Shown here: positions 6,397 to 13,418 of the stretch, piece after piece | Layout of the letters: the number at the start of each line of letters is the position of its first letter | Numbering within the stretch: position 1 is the stretch's first letter | Assembly: GCA_019410445.1 (NCBI GenBank) | Contig: DXSO01000001.1 | Coordinates: forward strand, 1-28,867 | DNA length: 28,867 nucleotides | DNA from: Sutterella sp. | GTDB taxonomy: Bacteria > Pseudomonadota > Gammaproteobacteria > Burkholderiales > Burkholderiaceae_F | Reading direction: 5' to 3' | Notes under the pieces: generated by a model | The model's input: only the letters and a program-made list of their open reading frames with translations | The model's database searches: none | What the model was told of the DNA's origin: nothing | Position numbers and translations under genes: made by a program

Positions 6397-6936
6397 ATGT
6401 CTCGTTTCCAGAATCTTTACCATGAAACCATCGTTCCCGAACTGATCAAGAAGTTTGGGTACAAGACGGTCATGCAGGTTCCGCGCATCACCAAGATCAC
6501 GCTCAACATGGGCGTTGGTGAAGCCGTCAACGACAAGAAGCTTGTCGACAACGCTGTTGCCGACATGACCAAGATCGCTGGTCAGAAGCCTGCCATTACT
6601 CGCACCCGTAAGGCTATCGCGAACTTCAAGATTCGTGAAAACATGCCCATCGGCTGCATGGTTACGCTTCGTGGCGAACGCATGTACGACTTCCTTGATC
6701 GCCTCGTGACGATCGCTTTCCCGCGCGTTCGCGACTTCCGTGGCGTGTCCAGTCGTGCTTTCGACGGCCGTGGCAACTACAACATCGGCCTGCGTGAACA
6801 GATCATCTTCCCGGAAATCGAATACGACAAGATCGATGCTATCCGTGGTATGAACATTTCCATCACGACGACGGCGAAGACCGACGAAGAAGCTAAGGCT
6901 CTTCTGGCTGGTTTCCGCTTCCCGTTCCGCAATTGA
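6397..6936 (+). CDS. rplE: 50S ribosomal protein L5
   Basis: The 179-residue protein begins MSRFQNLYHETIVPELIKKFGY. It carries the L5 signatures VPRITKITLNMGVGEA, RKAIANFKIRENMPIGCMVTLRG and RDFRGVSSRAFDGRGNYNIGLREQIIFPEI. L5 binds 5S rRNA and contacts the P-site tRNA. Its length equals that of E. coli L5. In E. coli the S8 repressor binds around the L14-L24/L5 junction; no equally clear hairpin was noticed here. rpsN starts 17 bases downstream. Confidence 0.98.
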   Translation: MSRFQNLYHETIVPELIKKFGYKTVMQVPRITKITLNMGVGEAVNDKKLVDNAVADMTKIAGQKPAITRTRKAIANFKIRENMPIGCMVTLRGERMYDFLDRLVTIAFPRVRDFRGVSSRAFDGRGNYNIGLREQIIFPEIEYDKIDAIRGMNISITTTAKTDEEAKALLAGFRFPFRN

Positions 6937-6952
6937 GATAGGTGCAATCAAA

Positions 6953-7258
6953 ATGGCAAAGTTATCTCTGATTAACCGCGAACAGAAGCGCGAAGCGACT
7001 GTGCGTAAGTTCGCAGCCAAGCGCGCCGAACTCAAGGCGATTATCAACGACGCAACCCGCTCCATGGAAGAACGTATGGACGCTCGTCTCGCGCTGCAGG
7101 CTCTGCCGCGTGATGCAAGCCCCGTGCGTCTGCGCAACCGCTGCGGCCTGACTGGCCGTCCGCGCGGCACTTTCCGTAAGTTTGGCCTTGCTCGCGGCAT
7201 GATCCGTGACGCGGCCATGCGTGGTGACATTCCCGGCCTCATCAAGGCCAGCTGGTAA
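6953..7258 (+). CDS. rpsN: 30S ribosomal protein S14 (long, zinc-free form)
   Basis: The 101-residue product begins MAKLSLINREQKREATVRKFAAKR and ends with the S14 core RNRCGLTGRPRGTFRKFGLARGMIRDAAMRGDIPGLIKASW. Only a single cysteine is present, so this is the zinc-independent long type, as in E. coli, and not the short CxxC...CxxC form. S14 lies in the 30S head. It is flanked by rplE and rpsH, as expected in a spc operon. Confidence 0.98.
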   Translation: MAKLSLINREQKREATVRKFAAKRAELKAIINDATRSMEERMDARLALQALPRDASPVRLRNRCGLTGRPRGTFRKFGLARGMIRDAAMRGDIPGLIKASW

Positions 7259-7276
7259 GAGCGAGGAGATTACTAA

Positions 7277-7672
7277 ATGAGTATGAGTGATCCGATCGCC
7301 GATATGCTGACCCGTATCCGTAACGGTCAGATCGTCGACAAGACCGAAGTCGTGATGCCGAGCTCCAAGCTCAAGGTTGCCATCGCGCAGGTTCTCAAGG
7401 ACGAAGGCTACATCGACGGCTTTAACGTTGTGTCCGTTGATGGCAAGGCTCAGTTGCATATCGGTTTGAAGTACTACGCCGGCCGTCCGGTTATCGAACG
7501 CATCGAACGCGTTTCTCGCCCCGGCCTGCGCATTTATAAGAACCACGAGTCCATTCCGCAGGTCATGAACGGCCTCGGCATCGCGATTGTTTCCACCCCG
7601 AAGGGTGTGATGACCGATCGCAAGGCTCGCGCTGCCGGTATCGGCGGTGAAGTTCTCTGCTACGTTGCTTAA
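7277..7672 (+). CDS. rpsH: 30S ribosomal protein S8
   Basis: The 131-residue product begins MSMSDPIADMLTRIRNGQ and ends with the S8 signature GLGIAIVSTPKGVMTDRKARAAGIGGEVLCYVA. S8 is a primary binder of 16S rRNA helix 21 and, in E. coli, the translational repressor of the spc operon. The start at 7277 is 8-9 bases after GAGGAG. A second in-frame ATG two codons later (7283) would give the classical MSDPIADM start and cannot be excluded. rplF follows after 17 bases. Confidence 0.97.
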   Translation: MSMSDPIADMLTRIRNGQIVDKTEVVMPSSKLKVAIAQVLKDEGYIDGFNVVSVDGKAQLHIGLKYYAGRPVIERIERVSRPGLRIYKNHESIPQVMNGLGIAIVSTPKGVMTDRKARAAGIGGEVLCYVA

Positions 7673-7689
7673 TTTGGGAGGTTTTCAAT

Positions 7690-8223
7690 ATGTCTCGTAT
7701 TGGCAAGCATCCCGTTGAGCTCGCTCAGGGCGTGAGTGCTGTCGTCGCTGACGGTTTCATCACCGTCAAGGGACCGAAGGGCGAAGTGCGCATGCACATT
7801 CTTTCTAAGGTCGCGATTGAACAGAACGAAAACGTTCTTTCTTTCAAGCAGATTGAAGAAACCCGTGAATCCAACGCCAACGTCGGCACGATGCGTGCTC
7901 TCGTGGCGGATATGAACAAGGGTGTGTCTGTGGGCTTTGAAAAGAAGCTCACTTTGGTTGGCGTTGGCTACCGTGCTCAGGCTCAGGGCGACAAGCTGAA
8001 TCTTCAGCTTGGTTTCTCGCACCCGGTCGTGCATCACATGCCCGCTGGCGTGACCTGCGAAACGCCCACCCCGACGGAAATCATCATTAAGGGCGCTGAC
8101 AAGCAGAAGGTCGGCCAGACCGCCGCTGTTGTGCGTAGCTACCGCGCTCCCGAACCCTACAAGGGCAAGGGCATCCGCTATGCTGACGAACGCGTCATCA
8201 TCAAGGAAACCAAGAAGAAGTAA
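7690..8223 (+). CDS. rplF: 50S ribosomal protein L6
   Basis: The 177-residue protein begins MSRIGKHPVELAQGVSAVVADGFITVKGPKGEV and shows the duplicated L6 fold. The conserved C-terminal segment ADKQKVGQTAAVVRSYRAPEPYKGKGIRYADERVIIKETKKK is intact. L6 binds near the sarcin-ricin loop and the GTPase centre. It is preceded by GGGAGG about 8 bases from the ATG. rplR starts 16 bases after the stop. Confidence 0.98.
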   Translation: MSRIGKHPVELAQGVSAVVADGFITVKGPKGEVRMHILSKVAIEQNENVLSFKQIEETRESNANVGTMRALVADMNKGVSVGFEKKLTLVGVGYRAQAQGDKLNLQLGFSHPVVHHMPAGVTCETPTPTEIIIKGADKQKVGQTAAVVRSYRAPEPYKGKGIRYADERVIIKETKKK

Positions 8224-8239
8224 AGCGGGGTTCTGAGAA

Positions 8240-8599
8240 ATGATTAACAAAAAGGAAAACCGCCTGCGCCGTGCCGGTGCCACCCGCGCCCGCATCAAGC
8301 TGCAGAAGGTGAATCGTCTTACGGTGCACCGCACCAACCTGCACATCTACGCCAGCATTATTTCCGCTTCTGGTGACCGCGTTCTCGTGAGCGCCTCCAC
8401 CGCTGAAGCCGAAGTTCGCGCTATGGTCAACGGCAACGGCGGCAATATCGCCGCAGCCAAGATCGTCGGTGCTCGTCTGGCTGAAAAGGCTAAGGCTGCT
8501 GGTATTGAATCCTGCGCCTTTGACCGTTCCGGTTATCGTTACCACGGCCGCGTTGCCGCGCTGGCCGAGGCCGCGCGCGAAGCCGGCCTCAAGTTCTAA
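8240..8599 (+). CDS. rplR: 50S ribosomal protein L18
   Basis: The 119-residue product starts MINKKENRLRRAGATRARIKLQ and contains RLTVHRTNLHIYASIIS and the C-terminal motif AFDRSGYRYHGRVAALAEAAREAGLKF, typical of L18. L18 binds 5S rRNA with L5. The ribosome-binding site is weak (GGGG, about 9 bases upstream). It is followed by rpsE after 15 bases. Confidence 0.98.
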   Translation: MINKKENRLRRAGATRARIKLQKVNRLTVHRTNLHIYASIISASGDRVLVSASTAEAEVRAMVNGNGGNIAAAKIVGARLAEKAKAAGIESCAFDRSGYRYHGRVAALAEAAREAGLKF

Positions 8600-8614
8600 T
8601 AGGAATCGAGGCTT

Positions 8615-9133
8615 ATGGCTAAGGTTGACAAGAAGAACGCCGTCGAAGAAATCGATGACGGCATTCGCGAAAAGATGATTGCGGTTAACCGCGTCACCAA
8701 GGTTGTTAAGGGCGGCCGTATTCTGGCTTTCGCTGCTCTGACCGTTGCCGGCGATGGCAAGGGTTCCGTGGGTATGGGTACCGGCAAGAGCCGTGAAGTG
8801 CCCGCCTCCGTGAGCAAGGCCATGGAACGTGCTCGCAAGAGCATGAAGAAGGTGCCGCTTAACAATGGCACGATCTTCCACGCTGTTGAAGGCCATCACG
8901 GCGCTTCCCGCGTGCTGCTGATGCCCGCTGCCGAAGGTACCGGTGTGATCGCCGGCGGCCCGATGCGTGCTGTTATGGATGCTGTCGGCATCCGCAACGT
9001 GCTCGCTAAGGCATACGGCTCGACCAATCCCTACAACATGGTCCGCGCTACGCTCAATGCACTTGCGAACCTGCACTCGCCCGAAGATATTGCTGCTAAG
9101 CGCGGCAAGACGGTCGAAGAGCTCACGGCGTAA
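8615..9133 (+). CDS. rpsE: 30S ribosomal protein S5
   Basis: The 172-residue protein contains EKMIAVNRVTKVVKGGRILAFAALTVAGDGKGSVGMGTGKSREV (dsRBD-like N-terminal domain) and the C-terminal VLAKAYGSTNPYNMVRATLNAL. S5 takes part in decoding fidelity at the mRNA entry side. The spectinomycin-loop region (TKVVKGG) looks wild type. The start at 8615 follows an AGGAATCGAGG-type site. rpmD begins 23 bases after the stop. Confidence 0.98.
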   Translation: MAKVDKKNAVEEIDDGIREKMIAVNRVTKVVKGGRILAFAALTVAGDGKGSVGMGTGKSREVPASVSKAMERARKSMKKVPLNNGTIFHAVEGHHGASRVLLMPAAEGTGVIAGGPMRAVMDAVGIRNVLAKAYGSTNPYNMVRATLNALANLHSPEDIAAKRGKTVEELTA

Positions 9134-9156
9134 TGCATCCCGGAGGATATTGAGAA

Positions 9157-9342
9157 ATGTCTGAAACGAAGAAGACCGTTAAGGTCACGCTCGTCAAGAG
9201 CCCGATCGGCACCGGTGTCAAGCACCGTGCTTCGCTTCTGGGTCTCGGTCTGAAGAAGCTTCATCAGACCCGCGAGCTCGAGGATACGCCCGCTGTGCGC
9301 GGTATGATCACCAAGGTCGCATTCCTTGTGCGCGTCGAATGA
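9157..9342 (+). CDS. rpmD: 50S ribosomal protein L30
   Basis: The 61-residue product, MSETKKTVKVTLVKSPIGTG and onward, has the L30 core LVKSPIGTGVKHRASLLGLGLKKLHQTRELEDTPAVRGMITKVAFLVRVE. L30 is a small peripheral 50S protein that is not essential in all bacteria. It has the length and position expected between rpsE and rplO. A GGAGG site precedes the ATG. Confidence 0.97.
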   Translation: MSETKKTVKVTLVKSPIGTGVKHRASLLGLGLKKLHQTRELEDTPAVRGMITKVAFLVRVE

Positions 9343-9359
9343 TCTGAGGTAACAGTCAA

Positions 9360-9797
9360 ATGCGTTTGAATACCATTAAGCCCAATGAGGGCGCCAAGAG
9401 CCAGGCACACCGCGTCGGTCGCGGCGTGGGCTCCGGCTGGGGCAAGACCGCCGGCCGTGGCCACAAGGGTCAGAAGTCCCGTGCTGGTGGCTTCCACAAG
9501 GTTGGCTTCGAAGGCGGCCAGATGCCTTTGCATCGCCGTTTGCCGAAGCGCGGCTTCACTTCGCTCACCCGTCGCTACATCGAAGTGGTGCGTCTGAACG
9601 AATTGCAGGCCATGCCGGTTGATGAGATCGACTTGGCTGCTCTGAAGTCCGCAAACGTTGTTTCGATCCTCGCGCAGGGCGCACGTGTGATCCTCTCGGG
9701 TGAAATCACCCGTGCGGTCACCGTTCGTGGCTTGGGCGTCACCAAGGGTGCCAAGGCTGCTATCGAAGCTGCCGGCGGCTCCGTGGTCGAAGCCTAA
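9360..9797 (+). CDS. rplO: 50S ribosomal protein L15
   Basis: The 145-residue protein begins MRLNTIKPNEGAKSQAHRVGRGVGSGWGKTAGRGHKGQKSRAGG. This is the glycine- and basic-rich extended tail of L15, followed by FEGGQMPLHRRLPKRGF and a globular C-terminus. L15 is a late-assembly 50S protein. It is preceded by a GAGGTAA site and followed 44 bases later by secY, as in most spc operons. Confidence 0.98.
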   Translation: MRLNTIKPNEGAKSQAHRVGRGVGSGWGKTAGRGHKGQKSRAGGFHKVGFEGGQMPLHRRLPKRGFTSLTRRYIEVVRLNELQAMPVDEIDLAALKSANVVSILAQGARVILSGEITRAVTVRGLGVTKGAKAAIEAAGGSVVEA

Positions 9798-9841
9798 TCA
9801 AAAAATCGAAACTAACAACGCTTTAAGTCAAGGACACAGAC

Positions 9842-11167
9842 GTGGCGAATAGCCCCAGCACAAAACCGACGGGGTGGGCGAAGTACGGTGACCTTAAGGG
9901 CCGCCTGATTTTCCTGTTGCTCGCTCTTGTCGTTTACCGTATCGGTGCTCATGTGCCGGTTCCCGGTATCGATCCCGACATGCTGCGCCAGCTCTTTAAT
10001 GAGCAGCAAGGCGGCATCCTCGGGCTGTTCAACATGTTCTCCGGTGGCGCTCTGTCGCGCTTCTCGGTGTTCGCGCTCGGCATCATGCCCTACATTTCTG
10101 CATCGATTATCATGCAGATGCTGTCGTACGTGCTGCCGAGCCTTGAAGCTTTGCGTAAAGAAGGCGAGCAGGGCCGCCGTAAGATTACTCAGTACACGCG
10201 CTACGGCACGTTGGCTCTGGGTTTCTTCCAGGCGGTCGGCATCGCAGTTGCTTTGGAAACTCAGGCCGGGCTTGTTATCAATCCCGGCATGATGTTCCGC
10301 TTTACCTGTGCTGTAAGCTTGGTGACGGGTACGATGTTCCTGATGTGGCTTGGTGAGCAAATCACTGAACGCGGATTGGGCAACGGCATCTCGATTATCA
10401 TCTTTGCCGGTATTGTGGCAGGTCTTCCGAGCGCTGCGAGCGGTTTGTTCCAGCTCGTGAGCACGGGTGCAATTTCGCCGTTGTCTGCAATCTTTGTGAT
10501 TGCGATCGTGGTGCTTGTGACGGCTTTCGTAGTGTTTATCGAACGCGGTCAGCGCCGCATCACGGTGAACTATGCTCGTCGCCAAATCGGCAACAAGATC
10601 TATGGCGGTCAGGCATCCTATCTGCCCCTCAAGATGAACATGTCGGGCGTTATTCCTCCGATCTTTGCTTCATCTCTGATTTTGTTCCCGGCTACGCTCG
10701 CCGGTTGGTTCACCAGCGGTGACTCCACGCGTTGGATCCGCGACCTGGCTGCGGCTTTGAGTCCTGGCCAGCCGCTCTATACGCTTCTTTATGCTGCTTT
10801 GATCATCTTCTTTGCTTTCTTCTACACGGCGTTGGTTTTCAACCCCAAGGAAACGGCAGAGAATCTGAAAAAGAGTGGTGCATTCGTTCCTGGCATTCGC
10901 CCGGGCGAACAGACTTCCCGCTACATCGACAAGGTGCTTGTTCGCCTGACGTTGGGCGGTGCAGCCTACCTGACATTTGTTTGCTTGGTTCCTGAATTTT
11001 TGAATTTGCGTTTCAACGTTCCTTTCTATTTCGGTGGTACTTCACTGCTGATCGTGGTCGTTGTGACGATGGACTTCATGAATCAGGTTCAGGCCTACAT
11101 GATGTCTCACCAGTATGAGAATTTGCTCAAGAAGACAAACTTCAAGGGCTTCGGCTCCGGTCTTTGA
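9842..11167 (+). CDS. secY: Preprotein translocase subunit SecY
   Basis: The 441-residue protein shows ten hydrophobic membrane segments and the SecY signatures HVPVPGIDPDMLRQLF (plug-proximal N-terminus), FSGGALSRFSVFALGIMPYISASIIMQ and NMSGVIPPIFASSLILFP. It forms the protein-conducting channel of the inner membrane with SecE and SecG. Translation starts at a GTG (9842), 7 bases after AAGGA. No in-frame ATG fits the family N-terminus. It is the last gene of the spc block. Unlike most betaproteobacteria, the next gene is not infA. Confidence 0.97.
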   Translation: MANSPSTKPTGWAKYGDLKGRLIFLLLALVVYRIGAHVPVPGIDPDMLRQLFNEQQGGILGLFNMFSGGALSRFSVFALGIMPYISASIIMQMLSYVLPSLEALRKEGEQGRRKITQYTRYGTLALGFFQAVGIAVALETQAGLVINPGMMFRFTCAVSLVTGTMFLMWLGEQITERGLGNGISIIIFAGIVAGLPSAASGLFQLVSTGAISPLSAIFVIAIVVLVTAFVVFIERGQRRITVNYARRQIGNKIYGGQASYLPLKMNMSGVIPPIFASSLILFPATLAGWFTSGDSTRWIRDLAAALSPGQPLYTLLYAALIIFFAFFYTALVFNPKETAENLKKSGAFVPGIRPGEQTSRYIDKVLVRLTLGGAAYLTFVCLVPEFLNLRFNVPFYFGGTSLLIVVVVTMDFMNQVQAYMMSHQYENLLKKTNFKGFGSGL

Positions 11168-11464
11168 TCGGATGCCTTTTAAAAACAAGGTGCCGTCCGC
11201 GCCTCTAACCGGAGGGTTAGCGGAAAACCTGCTAAAAAATTAAGTCGCAAAAATTTAGAAATCATTCCGGCTGATGTCGCGAATGAGGCGACCGAGAGTC
11301 CCAAACTTCGGGGGTGCAGAGCAGTCACTACGCTGTTCGATGCGTCAAGCCCCCGGGTTTGTGACTTGTTTTTTTGGGAAAAACAAGTAAAATCATGCGT
11401 CTTTCCCCTGTGTTGGCACCAACTAAGTATGCCCGCCGTTTCCCGGACGGGCTGGAGATTAAGA
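11168..11464 (+). promoter_or_regulatory. Spacer with promoter and hairpins between secY and rpmJ
   Basis: These 297 bases hold no recognisable gene; in particular no infA frame is present. A promoter candidate is TTGTTT (11366-11371), 16 bp before TAAAAT (11388-11393), and its spacer is largely a 9-bp inverted repeat (11365-11373 with 11379-11387). Upstream, CTAACC-GGAG-GGTTAG (11205-11220) forms a hairpin extended by TCCG/CGGA. Downstream, GCCCG/CGGGC plus CCG/CGG (11431-11452) form a stem directly before the rpmJ ribosome-binding site GGAG (11454-11457). A GTTGG-CA-CCAAC repeat lies at 11412-11423. These are read as the promoter and leader of the alpha-type operon. Confidence 0.55.
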
Positions 11465-11578
11465 ATGAAGGTTAACGCTTCAGTCAAGAAAATGTGCCGC
11501 AAGTGCAAGATCATCAAGCGCAAGGGTATTGTGCGAGTGATCTGCGAAGACCCGCGTCACAAGCAGCGTCAAGGCTAA
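11465..11578 (+). CDS. rpmJ: 50S ribosomal protein L36 (zinc-binding form)
   Basis: The 37-residue product begins MKVNASVKKMCRKCKIIKRK. It keeps the zinc ligands Cys11, Cys14, Cys27 and His32, so this is the cysteine-containing (C+) type. The start is at 11465, 8 bases after GGAG; a longer in-frame reading from 11366 would run through the promoter and is rejected. L36 is the smallest 50S protein. It opens the block rpmJ-rpsM-rpsK, with rpsM 15 bases downstream. Confidence 0.96.
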   Translation: MKVNASVKKMCRKCKIIKRKGIVRVICEDPRHKQRQG

Positions 11579-11593
11579 TTGAGGTAAACACAA

Positions 11594-11959
11594 ATGGCTC
11601 GTATTGCCGGTATTAACATCCCGCCGCAGCAGCACGCCGTGATCGGTCTGACTGCCATCTATGGCATCGGTCGTTCCCGCGCTATGCAGATCTTGGATTC
11701 CTGCGGCATCGAACATTCCAAGAAGGTCAAGGATTTGACCGACGCAGAACTGGAACGCATCCGCGAAGCCGTCAACAACTACACCGTTGAAGGCGACCTG
11801 CGCCGCGAAGTTCAGCTCTCGATCAAGCGTCTGATTGACTTGGGCACGTATCGTGGTTTCCGCCATCGTCGCGGCCTGCCCGTGCGTGGACAGCGCACCC
11901 GTACCAACGCTCGCACCCGTAAGGGACCGCGCAAGGTCGGCGTGACTCTCAAGAAGTAA
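11594..11959 (+). CDS. rpsM: 30S ribosomal protein S13
   Basis: The 121-residue protein starts MARIAGINIPPQQHAVIGLTAIYGIG. It has the helix-hairpin-helix region of S13 and the basic C-terminal tail RGFRHRRGLPVRGQRTRTNARTRKGPRK that contacts the P-site tRNA. S13 forms bridges to the 50S subunit through L5. A GAGGTAA site precedes the ATG. rpsK starts 18 bases after the stop. Confidence 0.98.
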   Translation: MARIAGINIPPQQHAVIGLTAIYGIGRSRAMQILDSCGIEHSKKVKDLTDAELERIREAVNNYTVEGDLRREVQLSIKRLIDLGTYRGFRHRRGLPVRGQRTRTNARTRKGPRKVGVTLKK

Positions 11960-11977
11960 TCAGGAGTAAGAATAGTT

Positions 11978-12376
11978 ATGGCACCCAAATCCCAGCAGGC
12001 CGCCCGCGGCCGCAAGAAGGTGAAGAAGGTTGTGACCGAAGGCATCGCTCACGTGCATGCTTCTTTCAACAACACGATCATCACCATTACCGACCGTCAG
12101 GGTAATGCTGTTGCTGCCTCCTCCGCAGGCGCTCAGGGCTTCAAGGGCTCCCGTAAGAGCACGCCCTTTGCCGCTCAGGTGGCTGCCGAACACGCAGGCA
12201 AGATTGCCCAGGAATTCGGTCTGAAGAACGTTGAAGTGCGCATCATGGGCCCTGGCCCCGGTCGTGAATCCTCCGTTCGCGCTCTGAATGCTCTCGGCAT
12301 TCGTGTGACGAGCATCCAGGACGTGACGCCGGTTCCGCACAATGGTGTTCGCCCGTCCAAGCGCCGTCGCGTTTAA
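11978..12376 (+). CDS. rpsK: 30S ribosomal protein S11
   Basis: The 132-residue product contains the S11 signatures EGIAHVHASFNNTIITITDRQGNAVAASSAGAQGFKGSRKSTPFAAQ and VRIMGPGPGRESSVRALNALG, and ends in the conserved DVTPVPHNGVRPSKRRRV. S11 lies on the platform of the 30S subunit near the mRNA exit. It is preceded by AGGAG. It ends the rpmJ-rpsM-rpsK block; a 101-base structured spacer, not a close junction, leads to rpsD. Confidence 0.98.
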   Translation: MAPKSQQAARGRKKVKKVVTEGIAHVHASFNNTIITITDRQGNAVAASSAGAQGFKGSRKSTPFAAQVAAEHAGKIAQEFGLKNVEVRIMGPGPGRESSVRALNALGIRVTSIQDVTPVPHNGVRPSKRRRV

Positions 12377-12397
12377 TTCACAATTTTTTTAAATTCG

Positions 12398-12459
12398 TAT
12401 CCTGCGTTTGCGTGATCTATCGTTAAACGCAAACTGAATGCGGTCTACGCCGCAGGATA
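12398..12459 (+). promoter_or_regulatory. Three-way-junction RNA leader candidate before rpsD
   Basis: Within the 101-base spacer, TATCCTGCG (12398-12406) and CGCAGGATA (12451-12459) form a perfect 9-bp closing stem. Inside it are a perfect 7-bp stem, TTTGCGT (12407-12413) with ACGCAAA (12427-12433), and a small stem GCG-GTCTA-CGC (12440-12450). The whole element ends immediately before the ribosome-binding site AGAGG (12461-12465) and the rpsD ATG at 12478. No T-run follows it. S4, the product of rpsD, is an autogenous translational repressor in both E. coli and Bacillus, so an S4-responsive leader is plausible but unproven. Confidence 0.6.
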
Positions 12460-12477
12460 GAAGAGGTAACAAATAAA

Positions 12478-13104
12478 ATGGCACGATATCTCGGTCCCAA
12501 GTTGAAGCTCTCGCGCCGCGAGGGTTGCGACCTCAATCTGAAGAGCGCCCGCCGTTCCTTTGACTCCAAGGTCAAGAGCGCAGAGGTGAAGCCCGGCCAG
12601 CACGGCAAGACCTCCGGCCAGCGCCTTTCGGACTACGGTACGCAGCTGCGTGAAAAGCAGAAGATGAAGCGTACCTATGGCGTTCTCGAACGTCAGTTCC
12701 GCCGCTACTATGCAGAAGCAAGCCGCCGCACCGGCAACACCGGCGAAATCCTGTTTGCTCTGCTGGAAAGCCGCCTCGACAACGTTGTTTACCGCATGGG
12801 CTTTGGTTCCACGCGTGCTGAAGCTCGTCAGCTCGTGAGCCACTGCGCCATTCTCGTGAACGGCAAGAAGTGCAACATCCCGTCTTACTCCGTGAAGGCC
12901 GGTGATGTCATCTCCGTTCGCGAGTCCGCCAAGAAGCAGGTTCGTATTATCGAAGCTCTCGAACTCGCCGGCCAGAATGGTTTCCCGGCCTGGGTGAGCG
13001 TTGATGCCAAGAAGATGGAAGGTACGTTCAAGAACGCACCTGCCCGCGATGAAATCGCTCCGGACATCAACGAAGCTCTCGTTATCGAACACTACTCGCG
13101 TTAA
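12478..13104 (+). CDS. rpsD: 30S ribosomal protein S4
   Basis: The 208-residue protein begins MARYLGPKLKLSRREGCDLNLKS and has the S4 RNA-binding domain (LDNVVYRMGFGSTRAEARQLVSHCAILVNGKKCNIPSYSVKAGDVISV) in its second half. It lacks a four-cysteine zinc site at the N-terminus. S4 nucleates 16S rRNA assembly, takes part in decoding fidelity and rrn antitermination, and represses its own operon in E. coli. The start follows GAGGTAAC. The gene stands apart, with structured spacers on both sides, so it may be expressed independently. Confidence 0.98.
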   Translation: MARYLGPKLKLSRREGCDLNLKSARRSFDSKVKSAEVKPGQHGKTSGQRLSDYGTQLREKQKMKRTYGVLERQFRRYYAEASRRTGNTGEILFALLESRLDNVVYRMGFGSTRAEARQLVSHCAILVNGKKCNIPSYSVKAGDVISVRESAKKQVRIIEALELAGQNGFPAWVSVDAKKMEGTFKNAPARDEIAPDINEALVIEHYSR

Positions 13105-13119
13105 TCCGGTTGCTGATTT

Positions 13120-13157
13120 GACTTGTCCGAGCTCTGTAGTGAGGGGGAGGACAAGTC
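13120..13157 (+). repeat. 9-bp perfect inverted repeat after rpsD
   Basis: GACTTGTCC (13120-13128) and GGACAAGTC (13149-13157) pair perfectly around a 20-nt loop, 15 bases after the rpsD stop. No T-run follows. It could be a 3' stabilising hairpin or part of a larger regulatory fold with the next hairpin at 13177-13208. Confidence 0.6.
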
Positions 13158-13176
13158 GGATACACAGGGAAAAGAA

Positions 13177-13218
13177 GCGCTCGAGCACGGTTTTCGTGCT
13201 TCGGGCGCCAATGTTTTT
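13177..13218 (+). terminator. Terminator-like hairpin between rpsD and rpoA
   Basis: An inner stem AGCACG (13184-13189) / CGTGCT (13195-13200) is closed by GCGC (13177-13180) / GCGC (13205-13208), and a run of five T residues lies at 13214-13218. The T-run starts a few bases late, so it may be a partial terminator or attenuator that separates rpsD from the rpoA promoter just downstream. Confidence 0.45.
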
Positions 13219-13227
13219 CAAGGGGTT

Positions 13228-13236
13228 TGATAAAAT
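13228..13236 (+). promoter_or_regulatory. Extended -10 promoter of rpoA
   Basis: TGATAAAAT is an extended -10 element (TGn directly before TAAAAT at 13231-13236). No good -35 is present at the right distance, which is common for extended -10 promoters. Transcription would begin near 13243 and leave a leader of about 175 nt. Confidence 0.5.
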
Positions 13237-13263
13237 CAATCTTCGAACTTCTTGAAAAGCATT

Positions 13264-13364
13264 GCCGAGTTTTCGGCTTTGTCTCCTTTTGCGTCTCCGT
13301 CACTTCGGGTGGCCCCGAAACAGACGCCCTCTTTGAGAGGGTAGTGAGATTTTCTTTAAAGAAA
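13264..13364 (+). promoter_or_regulatory. Structured leader of rpoA
   Basis: Four hairpins follow one another: GCCGA-GTTT-TCGGC (13264-13277); a two-part stem CGTCT/AGACG (13292-13296, 13322-13326) enclosing TTCGGG-TGGC-CCCGAA (13304-13319); CCCTCT-TTG-AGAGGG (13327-13341); and a perfect 14-base palindrome TTTCTTTAAAGAAA (13351-13364). The rpoA ribosome-binding site AAGGA lies further downstream. Such a dense array suggests a regulated leader, but its ligand, if any, is unknown. Confidence 0.5.
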
Positions 13365-13418
13365 CCGTCAGCCTTATCGGTGTAACGAGCCGAGGGTATT
13401 GAAAAGGAACTTTCTACA

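Noticed and set aside
11168..11464. Possible infA or small gene between secY and rpmJ
   Set aside because: No frame encodes an IF-1-like OB fold; the only + strand frame is the upstream extension of rpmJ through its promoter.
12398..12403. TATCCT with TTCACA 15 bp upstream as an rpsD promoter
   Set aside because: The spacer is too short and the -10 weak; the bases are better explained as the left arm of the three-way-junction stem. A promoter is not excluded.
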